Shown here piece after piece: positions 14,422-23,800 of a stretch of DNA of 64,000 nt (position 1 is its first letter; every line of letters starts with the position of its first letter). A model generated the notes under the pieces. The model was not told the DNA's origin. It searched no databases and worked only from the letters and a program-made list of their open reading frames with translations. Origin of the DNA: Phytopythium helicoides (taxonomy: Eukaryota > Oomycota > Peronosporomycetes > Pythiales > Pythiaceae); NCBI GenBank assembly GCA_024867545.1, contig JANFNE010000033.1:310001-374000 (forward strand). The letters are read 5' to 3'. Made by a program: the position numbers and the translations under genes.

Positions 14422-15139
14422 AACCAAACATTCACTCCAACAAACAAACACTAACGCAAACAAACACAAACACACAACACACAAACGCAAACGCAAACGC
14501 AAACGCAAACACACAACACACACACAAACACATTCACACATATTCACACACATACACACTCCCTACTTCCCTCCTCACATACACATGGCTTTCCATATAC
14601 ACGTATACTTACATCTATACCCACACCCATTACAAAACACACACCTACACACAAACACAACAACGCCAGCAACTTTAACAACGCCAACAACCAAACAACC
14701 AAACAACCAAACAACCAAACAACCAAACAAGACAAATAACATGAAAACAAAAGACACGAAACCCAACCAACGAACATACTCACACACACGCACAAAAACA
14801 CACTACCGAAACGACGCCATCACATGACATGACATGAAAAACAGAAAACAAGAAGAAGAAGAAGAAGAAGAAGAAGAAGAGAAAGAAGAAGACGTTTATG
14901 ATGATGATGAAAAAGCGAAAAGAAGAGAAAAGAAAAGAGAGCAACAACATGAAAACAACATGAAAACAACAGAAACAACAACAATAACACATATCACGAG
15001 AAGAAGATATGTACAAAGAAAGACAGGGAGTTGAAAACAAGAAGAAACACGCACAAAAAGAAGAAGAAGAAAACAACAAGCGAAAGAAAATGAAGAAGAA
15101 AAGAAGAAAAGAAGAAAAGAAGAAAAGAAGAAAAGAGAA

Positions 15140-15150
15140 TGCCGCGACCC

Positions 15151-15208
<58 letters not shown>

Positions 15209-15212
15209 AGGC
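15140..15212 (-). tRNA. tRNA-Phe (GAA), array copy 19 (last)
   Basis: Same sequence, 791 bp after copy 18. Class gggagt, about 10 GAA triplets. To its right only a decaying partial unit follows, without a GAA tract or tRNA. Confidence 0.96.
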
Positions 15213-15547
15213 AACCAAACATTCACTCCAACAAACAAACACTAACGCAAACAAACACAAACACACAACACACAACACACACACGCAAACGCAAACGCAA
15301 ACACACAACACACACAACATACACAACATACACAACACACATCACACACACAAACACATTCACACATATTCACACACATACACACTCCCTACTTCCCTCC
15401 TCACATACACATGGCTTTCCATATACACGTATACTTACATTTATACCCACACCCATTACAAAACACACACCTACACACAAACACAACAACGCCAGCAACT
15501 TAAACAACGCCAACAACACCAACAACGCCAACAACCACAACAACTTT

Positions 15548-16565
15548 AAAAGCTTACACCTTTGAAAAACGTCAAAACGGAGTATGCAAAAACGAAAAAT
15601 TGCAAAAGATGGATAAATTGAAACTTAAAATAAGCGTAAACATGTAACATGAATAAAAAACTAGAAGACAAGGAAAACTAGCACTACGAAGTTTGCGCGT
15701 GCAAGTTTTGCAACAAAGAATTTTCATTTAAATACGGCACATCTGCTGCACTTCCCCGCTTACGAAAAATGCCTCCTGACAAGTTTGTGATCGGCGTGGC
15801 AGCACCAAATCAACTGGAGGAGACGGCAGGAGCGGTTTGTATTTAAAAGAAGCAGTTATTACAGCTAAACAAGCTGAAACGGCAAGACCATGAGTACAAA
15901 CAGCAGGACCATCAGCAACAGTAGCGGACGCAAGATAACTCACCGAGGTCTGTGGCAGAGCCTATTTCTATTCAACTAGATGGTCACTCGATATGATCGT
16001 GCGCTCGAGGTGATCCCACACAGCTTGGCACCAGTCGGATCATAATCTCGCACAATATGTAGCACCACAACGACGAGCTGCCAATGTCGATGCGATCGAA
16101 GCTCTTCCACCAAAAGGCGAACAAACTCGTCGAAGGTGGAAATGTCAAGGTTCTGAATAAAGCAAATAAATTGGAAAACAAAACAAAAACAAATCGTACA
16201 TGGAGAAAAAGCGGAAAGGACCCGGAATCCCGGCTCCTCAAATTCGCTGGTCCAAGAAATAGAGAGTCAACGGTTGACTGCACTTTGCTATCGGCCACCA
16301 CTTGTCCCCTCCATCCTGGCGGTGCGGCTATCACCTCCTGTGACGCGCGTGTCTTCGAAGCAATGATGCGGCTCCGGCCCGTCTCCGCCCTCCAACCCGG
16401 GCCCGGGCCCGCTCGCTCGAGCCGGCCCGCCCGATCTGTCTGCGCGTTCGTATGCCCTCCAGACCCGCCGGCCCACCCGTCACCTCTCTTCTTGGTGCTT
16501 GGAGCTGCTCGCCTCCACCCCACGCGACATTCTGCTCCCCTCTCCGTAGCCGCCGCTCGCCGCCC
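15548..16565. other. Intergenic region between tRNA array and E2-like gene
   Basis: The first half is AT-rich and unique, without a coding region I can support; short ORFs here have no recognisable composition. From about 16,290 the sequence becomes GC-rich, with CCCGGGCCCGGGCCC near 16,397 just upstream of the next gene, so the last 250 bp probably hold its promoter and 5' leader. Confidence 0.6.
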
Positions 16566-17912
16566 ATGCGCCGCCTGCTCGTGCTCCGCTCGGCCGTCCG
16601 CCCGCTGCCGCTGGCGCGTCGCTCGCCCGTGGCGCGCGCCTTCTCGTCGCTGCCCGATGGCGTCGAGGCGCTGGCCATGCCCGCGCTGTCGCCCACCATG
16701 GAGACAGGCTCCATCTCGGCGTGGCTCAAGCGCGAGGGCGAGGAGGTGCAGGCAGGCGACGTGCTCTGCCAGGTCGAGACCGACAAGGCCGTGGTCGACT
16801 ACGAGGTACAGGACGACCTCGTCCTCGCCAAGATCGTGCGCCCCGTCGGATCGGCCGACGTGCCCGTAGGCGCCACGCTCGCCTTCACGGTCGCCGACCT
16901 CGACACCTACCAGAGCCTGCTCGCCAGCGGCGCGCTCGCCTCGCTCTCGGCCGACGCCGACGCCCCAGCTGCCGCTCCGACTGCGGCTCCCGCGACCGCC
17001 CCCGCCGCCGCACCAGTCGCCGAGCCCGCGCACGAGGAAGGGGCCCGCGTGCCGCTCATCAAGTTCCTGGGCAAGCGTGATCTGCTGCCAGAGTCCTACT
17101 GGGCCAGCCTGGAGGCGGCCAAGCCGGCGCCTGCTGCTCCCGCCGCGTCTCCTGCTGCTGCGGCTGCTCCAGCGGCGGCGGCCCCCGCGCCGACCGTGGC
17201 CGACGCCGAGTTCGAGGACATCGCGCTCTCCAACATGCGCAAGATCATCGCCAAGCGCCTCACGGCGTCCAAGGTCGAGGTGCCGCACCACTACACGAGC
17301 ATCGACTGCGAGATCGACAGCATCATGAAGCTTCGCAAGACGCTCAAGAACGTGCACAGCGTCAAGGTGTCGCTCAACGACTTCATCCTCAAGGCCGTGG
17401 CGCTCGCGCTGCGCGACGTGCCGGAGGCCAACTGCTACTTTGACGTCAAGACGCAGGTGGTCAAGCCCAACCCGGCCATCGACATCTCCGTCGCGGTGGC
17501 TACGGCCGCGGGCCTCATCACTCCCATCGTGCCCAAGGTTGATTCCAAGGGCCTGAGCGGCATCAACGAGGTATTTATGGAGCTCGTCGGCCGCGCGCGT
17601 GCCAACAAGCTCAAGCCCGAGGAGTTCCAGGGTGGCTCATTCACCATTTCGAACCTTGGGGGCTTTGGCATTGACGGCTTCACGGCCGTCGTTAACCCGC
17701 CGCAGGCGTGCATCATGGCTGTCGGTCGCGGCCGCCGCGAGGTGCTGCCGCCCAAGACCATCAAGGAGGGCGTCGACCCAGAACCGCGCATTGCGACGCT
17801 CATGAACGTGACGCTCTCGTCGGATCGACGCGTGGTGGACGACGTGATCGCGGGCCAGTTCCTCCAAGTGTTCAAGAGCTACATGGAGAGCCCGGAGCTG
17901 ATGGTGCTGTAA
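16566..17912 (+). CDS. Pyruvate dehydrogenase complex E2-like / E3-binding protein-like subunit, mitochondrial
   Basis: A 448 aa protein in a single exon. An in-frame ATG at 16,452 exists, but 16,566 gives a typical mitochondrial presequence (MRRLLVLRSAVRPLPLARRS) directly before the lipoyl domain. Domains in order: presequence 1-28; lipoyl domain about 33-108, with lipoyl-lysine K74 in the ETDKA motif; an Ala/Pro hinge; a short PLIKFLGKRD segment (163-172) where a peripheral-subunit-binding domain would be expected; a second Ala/Pro hinge; and an acyltransferase fold about 213-448. The catalytic motif, usually DHRVxDG in active E2, reads SSDRRVVDD here (R421 in place of His). Mammalian PDHX has a very similar non-catalytic SSDSRVVDD, so this is probably a structural E3-binding-protein-like subunit. 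An atypical active E2 is less likely but not excluded. Confidence 0.9.
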   Translation: MRRLLVLRSAVRPLPLARRSPVARAFSSLPDGVEALAMPALSPTMETGSISAWLKREGEEVQAGDVLCQVETDKAVVDYEVQDDLVLAKIVRPVGSADVPVGATLAFTVADLDTYQSLLASGALASLSADADAPAAAPTAAPATAPAAAPVAEPAHEEGARVPLIKFLGKRDLLPESYWASLEAAKPAPAAPAASPAAAAAPAAAAPAPTVADAEFEDIALSNMRKIIAKRLTASKVEVPHHYTSIDCEIDSIMKLRKTLKNVHSVKVSLNDFILKAVALALRDVPEANCYFDVKTQVVKPNPAIDISVAVATAAGLITPIVPKVDSKGLSGINEVFMELVGRARANKLKPEEFQGGSFTISNLGGFGIDGFTAVVNPPQACIMAVGRGRREVLPPKTIKEGVDPEPRIATLMNVTLSSDRRVVDDVIAGQFLQVFKSYMESPELMVL

Positions 17913-18497
17913 TCGATCTGATTCTGGCGAACGAAACTGTAGCGAGCGAATAGCTGGCGCGACATGCGTGTCAAACGGTTGCGCCTAGTTGCCGATTTGC
18001 ACGTCTTGTCGATGGTAACCAATCTTAAAGTCGCAGAGGAGCGGCAGATCTGTCTCCACCGCGGCTTGTTTTTTTTTTTTTTGAATTGGGATTGTTCAGT
18101 CTTTGGTGTTGTGGAGACTCAAGGTTGATCAGGCTATGGCGTCGACACTGGCAATATGATAATGACAATGAGCCCAGGTTCTTGCCCATGTCAAGCAAAA
18201 AGGCACTCGAGCGTGAAGGACGCACCATCGTCGAAGCGTGAACACGAAAACCAGGGCGATCGCTAATGGGGCCGATGTATTGACGATTGAAAAGAGAAAA
18301 GTTTCCCAACATTTGCCACCAGCTAGCCGTATAACCTTGAAAACAGCAAGCGAAGAGAATGTTTGATCGGTGAAGGGGATTTGAGCAGGCGAAGGTGAAA
18401 AGGCTACAGCTGTATAAGACCACGGCTTATCATGCTGCAACCATACTGGAAGAGTTCTTTTGCTCACCATCCGCAACCCTGTTCTACTCTAGAGTGC
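17913..18497. other. Intergenic region between convergent genes
   Basis: This lies between the stop of the E2-like gene (+) and the stop of the kinase gene (-), so it should hold both 3' ends. A T12 run occurs at about 18,070. I see no further gene; ORFs here are short and overlap on both strands. Confidence 0.6.
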
Positions 18498-20294
18498 CTA
18501 CACGGAGCACTCGAGGTCCTCAAGCTGCCGTTCCAACTCGCGCTTTTGCTTAGCGAATTTGCTCGCGAGTTCCTGACACTCGCGCTCGTACTTGTGCTGA
18601 AGCTCTTCCAACTGGCTTCGAAGAGTGGTCGCGTTCTTGGAGCCTCTTTCAACACAGTCAGCCGGTCTCATGGATTCGCTCTTGTCATGCACGTCGTCCA
18701 CAGTCGGGTCGTCACGGCCTTGGTTCTGCCGAAAGTACTTCATGAAGGATGGCTCAGTACCGTCGTCGACACGAGCAATACCCTTACCAGCATCCATTGA
18801 GGACTTCATCGCTCCGGTGGCGCACTCGCCCCTCTCATGACCAGTGAACACCATCGTCCCCATCGCCATGGATGCATTGTACGGAACTGGGGCAGGCGGC
18901 GCAGTCGCAAGTGACGGAACCCATGTCCCGTACAGATCACTAGAGGTAAGACCCGCAGACGCCTCCCTGCTTGAAGCTTGTCTTGAATCGGAAAACACCA
19001 TTGTTCCACAGGATTCTGCAGCCCACATTGGAGTGGTCCCTGCAGATCCGGTCGACTTCTCGGACAAATTTTCACTAGCAAGGCGCATGGTGTCGGTGGA
19101 GCAAGAAGAGAAGCGAATAGTGTCCGATGCGCCGACATCTGTAACATGTGATACCATGGTGTTGAGAGCGGACGAACCACCTGAGCGCAGCATCGTGCTG
19201 AGATCGGCAACCGAGAGTGAGCCATCCACGCGACCAGTTGTGGCGCTACGGAATGCATACTCGTCCTGTGCATTGACTTCTCGCGACTCATGGACTAGCT
19301 CTTGGCTTTCGTCAACAAGCTCCTGAAGGATAGCCAAACCAGAGCTCGATACGCGCAACTTGTCCACCTCTCGTTTGATAAATGGGTGAGTCAACAGCTC
19401 GCTGGCAGTGGGGCGCTCACGTGCGTCCTTCTTGAGGCAAGTCGCCAAAAAGTCGGCGAACACGGGAGAGAAGTCAGGTGGATTCTTGAGCGTCGGTGGT
19501 GGACGATTCGGGATGAGGAAGATGGCGCGCATCGGGTGCATCTGTGCGAGTGGTGGCTCGCCCTCAGCCATCTCGATGGCAGTGATGCCAAGTGACCACA
19601 CATCCGCCTTGCCGTCATACTGGGACTCTTGAATAACCTCCGGGGCCATCCAGAACGGCGTGCCAATAACCGTCTTACGCTTGTTGATAGTGCTTGTGAG
19701 CTGCGCTGACACGCCAAAGTCAGCGAGCTTGGCGTAGCCGTTTGATGCCAACAGAATGTTGCCAGCTTTCACATCACGGTGCAGGTTGCGATTTCCGTGA
19801 AGATACTCGAGCCCGAGCGCGACGTTTGCACACACTGCAGCCACTTGGCGCTCATCAAGACACCGGCTGCGTAGCGTCATAAGGTCCGAGATCGACCCAG
19901 CGGCGCAGTACTCCATCGAGATCCACAAGTGCTCGTCGTACAGGAAGCTGCCAAAATACTGGACAACGAACGGTGAAGTGCACGACTCGAGGATGGCGAT
20001 CTCGCGCGTGACGCTTGCGCACTCATCACCTTCGAGCGGCACGAGCTTGAGCGCCACAACCTGAGCTGTCGTCTTCATCACGGCCTTGTAAACTTTGCCG
20101 TAGGAGCTGCAGGACAAGTAAGCACATGGTCGCAACAACCGCGGTCGGAAACTACACACATACCCCTCCCCAAGGCGCTCGAGCACCTCAAACACGTCCT
20201 CCGGGTCCGCATCGCGCTGAATACTGCTCATGGCAGCACTAGTCCAGGAGTCTGGGGGTCGGCTGAGGCGATTGACGACTACACCCGATGCCAT
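18498..20294 (-). CDS. MST/Hippo-type STE20 (GCK-II) serine/threonine kinase
   Basis: Two exons: 20,164-20,294 and 18,498-20,106, giving 579 aa. The intron (20,107-20,163, 57 nt, GTATGT...CTGCAG) interrupts the glycine-rich loop; removing it restores LGEGSYGKVYKA. Kinase features in order: ATP loop near residue 42, LKLVPLEGD with the invariant lysine, HRDVKAGNILL catalytic loop, DFGVSAQL, and activation segment KTVIGTPFWMAPEVI with the MST-type phospho-threonine, then HPFI at the domain end. The linker holds repeated TM motifs (STMLRS, NTMV, DTMRLA, two GTMVF), followed by PSFMKYFRQ, closely like the PSFMxYF segment of animal MST2. A charged C-terminal coiled coil of about 45 residues fits a SARAH domain. 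Family knowledge: MST kinases phosphorylate NDR/LATS kinases with MOB1. The partners in this organism are an inference. Confidence 0.92.
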   Translation of the reverse strand: MASGVVVNRLSRPPDSWTSAAMSSIQRDADPEDVFEVLERLGEGYVCSFRPRLLRPCAYLSCSSYGKVYKAVMKTTAQVVALKLVPLEGDECASVTREIAILESCTSPFVVQYFGSFLYDEHLWISMEYCAAGSISDLMTLRSRCLDERQVAAVCANVALGLEYLHGNRNLHRDVKAGNILLASNGYAKLADFGVSAQLTSTINKRKTVIGTPFWMAPEVIQESQYDGKADVWSLGITAIEMAEGEPPLAQMHPMRAIFLIPNRPPPTLKNPPDFSPVFADFLATCLKKDARERPTASELLTHPFIKREVDKLRVSSSGLAILQELVDESQELVHESREVNAQDEYAFRSATTGRVDGSLSVADLSTMLRSGGSSALNTMVSHVTDVGASDTIRFSSCSTDTMRLASENLSEKSTGSAGTTPMWAAESCGTMVFSDSRQASSREASAGLTSSDLYGTWVPSLATAPPAPVPYNASMAMGTMVFTGHERGECATGAMKSSMDAGKGIARVDDGTEPSFMKYFRQNQGRDDPTVDDVHDKSESMRPADCVERGSKNATTLRSQLEELQHKYERECQELASKFAKQKRELERQLEDLECSV

Positions 20295-20818
20295 GGAGGA
20301 GTTGGCAAAGCAACAAAGATAGCGACCCTATTTCAAGGTGAACACGCACTTGGATCACAGCGCGCATCCACCCGCAAACCAAATCCAAAACAACACCGCA
20401 TCAGGACAAATGGCTCGGTCAAATTCAAAACTTCAACATCTCTCGACGCTCTGTTTCGCTCGGCGGGCTCTTTCTTGTCTGCCGCCTTCTTCTAACACAC
20501 GCCGGGCCTCTCGCCGGCGACACATATACACAGCACAGCTATATGGATACGCACCCTCTAAAGGGGCAACTGGACTCGGCGATGACCGGCAGGCGGCGGT
20601 GGGCTCATAGTAGCAGGCGGCGGGGAGGTCACAGAACGGCAACGCCGTGCTCCCGTGCCCGCCCACCCTCTCGCCATCGTCGTTCGGATCGACTCATCGG
20701 CGTCAGTCTGCATCTACGACGCGCTCACACCCTCCCTGGAACACCATCGGCCACGGCCACAACAGTTAGTTTCATGATAATCAATAGCTCTATGATCCCC
20801 ACATGCAGTTAGTGCCAC
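20295..20818. other. Intergenic region upstream of the kinase gene
   Basis: This lies between the kinase start and the stop of the next minus-strand gene, so it should hold the kinase promoter and the 3' end of the SAPS-PH gene. No coding region or repeat stands out. Confidence 0.55.
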
Positions 20819-23800
20819 TCACTTTCGGAAGGCTTCGGCGATGCGGTGCGAGTCAAACGTGCAGTGGATACTCGAGATTGCGCCGTTCGTCACGTTCACG
20901 ATGTCGCACGACTCCTCAGTCACGATCTCGCTGTTCCGCAGGATCCGGTACGTCGTCGAGGTCATGACTACAGCTGTGCTTTCATCCTCGTCGACCACGA
21001 CGCGGAGAACACGCCCGCTGCTGCGCTCGACTGTCTCATCGCGCGTCTTCCAGTAGTCACACAGCCGCTTGTAACCATGGAACTCTCCCCAATACGGGAC
21101 GCAGTCAGGAAGGTTGGACCGCAGCACGCAAGACTCGCTCACAGGGTCGATCTTCTCTTCCATCCAGAACGACGCTGGGGCGTCCATCGGCGACGTAAAC
21201 TTCAGGCTCGGGCCGTACAGGTTCTTGTAGAACTCAACGACCAGATCCTTGAGCTCCTGCTTCGTAAGCTTCGTTGGGGTGGCGTGGAGCGAGTGGCGTC
21301 CTACAGGCTCGCTGTGCTCGCTGCCCGAACCAAGCAGAGACAGACGCTGCTGCTGCTGCTGAGCTGATGCCGAGACAATCGCGACGATTTCGGTCAACCA
21401 CGTAAGGCGTGTGTCAATCGAATCCACAAGAACCATGAAGCAGCCGTGACCCTGGGTGTTGATCTGGAAACCATAGACGCTGTGCTGGCCACTCGAAACG
21501 TGAACGGGAATGCCCTCCGACACACTCAGCGGGCGCGACGTGCCACGCACGAATGTACGATCCTTAGCGTGCGTCTCGCTAATGTAGTAGCTCAGCGATC
21601 CGTCTGCACGGTTCAGCACAAAATAATACCGCTCCCACAAGTGCCGCTGACCAGTCTCCGGGAGTTTGCTCTTGTACATGTAGCCCGCGGTGATGACATT
21701 AAGGCCATTCGCTCCATTCGACTGCTTGGTAGTTGGGAGAGCAACGTCAGTGACTGACACGCCACCGTCACGATGAACGAACGTCGTGACATCCTCGCCC
21801 TTCGACGTATCAACAACAAGCACTTCAGTCAAACGTGGAGCCACTGGTGGCCCAGCAACGCCAGTCGACGACGACGACGACGAGGCACCAGAAAACGGCT
21901 CGTTGCTCAGCGCTAGCAACTTCTTCTCAGGCTTCTCATTGTGGCTTGTCACAAGGGACTTTCGGAGCTTCTTGAACATACTGTTCCAACCGAACGAGTT
22001 TCGTGTTGTCGTATTCGATGAGCTTCCAGACTGATGGTCCGAAGACGAAGCAGAGTGAGTCTGGGGCGACGGCGTCTTGATCACGCCACCCAGGCGCATG
22101 GGCGTCTTGAACACAGGCGACTGAAGAACCTGCTTCAGATAGAAAGAGGACTTGCGCATAGGCTCGCCCTCCGACGAACTATCAGACTCAGGCTTTGACT
22201 TCTCGCTGGAAGATGACCGCTTTGAACGGTCCTTCTCCGACGAGCTAGCGCGACCTTCGTCGGCCTTTGACGACTCGTCCTCCGCCACAGCTTCTTGCTG
22301 GTTGTCAAGACCCAGCGTCGAGGCACGCGGCTTCTCAGCGTCGTCTTCGACATCATTCGCCTTGCCAGTAACCGACACACGCTCCACAGTCTTCTCGTTC
22401 TCAGGAGTATCGCTTGAGCTCACAGACGAAGGCTCAGAGGCACTAGTCAACGTAACAGTAGCTTCAGCTGTGACAACTTCTTCCTTCATCTCAACCTCCT
22501 GCTTCTGGTCGTCCTCAACAACGACGACGACAGCTTCGTCCTTCTTCTCATCTCCGTCGTTCAGGAGATCCTCTTCCTCCTCAACAATCACGGCCGACGA
22601 GACACGCTCCTTCAGTGAACTCGATCGCTCATCAGATCCGCGCTCCGACGACGAGGATGTCTCGCTGTGGGAGGCACCAGTAATCTTAAGCAGCTGTTGC
22701 CACGACTCGCTGACCTTACAGTGCTCCATGATGCGTATGTTGTTATCTGATGGAGTCTGCACAGCCAGCACCTCATCCAGCACATCATGAAGAATCGCCG
22801 CGTAAATGTCCAGAGCAGGGAGCTCAGTCTTCGCAAGTAGCAGCACGTCCACGATAGTCTCCTCCCGATTGAAGAGGTCGGAAGTCAGCAAACAGTCTGC
22901 CGAACGGGTGCTGTCGGCATCGCGGATAATAAACGAAACCGCGGGAACCACGTGAATCAGCAGCATATCAAACGTCGAGCGTTTCTTCAGGATGTTCAAG
23001 TACGTTTGAATCAGACCAGCCTCATGCAACTTGGCGTCAATCTTCGCAACGTGGAGGGTAACCAAGGCATTCAAGTACTTGGCGAGAGAGATTTCAACTG
23101 ACGATGGAAGTCCCTTATCAAGCTGGGCGACGAAGTCAGGCGCCGTGCGCTGGGCAACCTCACGAACATGGCTCCAAAGACCACGACTACGCGCAAGCGC
23201 TGCCAAGTTATACATCGAAGTCTCCGTAGACGATTCGCGCGGGGACGTCGGGTATTGATCAAAACTCGAGTACGAAGAAGCATACGCCGATGACGATGAC
23301 CGCCGCTTCTCGTGCTCACGCTGGTTGTCGCTATCATCGTTCTCTTCTTCATTCTCGCTGTCCGCTGTGTACAGCTTGGCGCACAGTACAAGAAGTTCCG
23401 TAGCAATATGCACATTCAGCGCTGTTCGATTGCATCACTAAAAGTCAGACACATCAACCATCAGTCATAAACACACAAGTACGCACCACTCGCGGCGTCC
23501 TTCTGGGCTCGCGCACGCGTCGACTTGAGCTCGTGCACAGCGTTAGCGAAAAGCTCATCAACAATCTCGGGGCGCTTGGCAAGCTCTTCGAGCAGCATGT
23601 ACTGCAGGAAGTTGTGGTACCCGTGTGTCATCGACTCGAAGCCACGGATCGTGCCAAACTGGTCACGAACAAAATACTTGGAAAGGTATACGCCGCCCTC
23701 ACGACGGCAAAAGGCACCAAGACGGTCTGCCTGGTTGGCCTGAAGCATATCAACCAGCAAGTTGGATGTGTTCTCCACGAGTGCGAAATTCTCCGGAGTC

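Larger units (their letters stand above)
1..15547. repeat. Tandem array of tRNA-Phe-containing units (19 tRNA copies plus a degenerate end)
   Basis: Units of about 738-870 bp repeat head to tail. Read on the plus strand, each has CA-rich sequence (acacacaaacacattc), a CAACCAAA run, a GAA tract of 10 to 32 triplets, GAAAAGAA-type purine repeats, one minus-strand tRNA gene and a variable CA/GCAAAC/ACATACACA segment. The window starts inside a unit. The last unit (from about 15,213) degenerates after 15,500 and passes into unique sequence near 15,547. Three unit classes can be told apart by a short marker about 120 bp left of the tRNA: gggaga, gggagt or ggtaga. Glu-, Phe- or Leu-rich ORFs through the tracts are low-complexity artefacts. 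I see no protein gene in this 15.5 kb. Confidence 0.97.

Noticed and set aside
16452..16565. Upstream ATG extension of the E2-like protein by 38 residues
   Set aside because: The extension is Pro/Ser/Cys-rich, whereas the ATG at 16,566 starts a typical mitochondrial targeting sequence.
15984..17357. 457-codon minus-strand ORF opposite the E2-like gene
   Set aside because: Arg/Gly-rich antisense shadow; the plus-strand reading has lipoyl and acyltransferase domains.
18432..19326. Plus-strand ORFs opposite the kinase gene
   Set aside because: Antisense shadows of the kinase linker; the codon pattern follows the minus strand.
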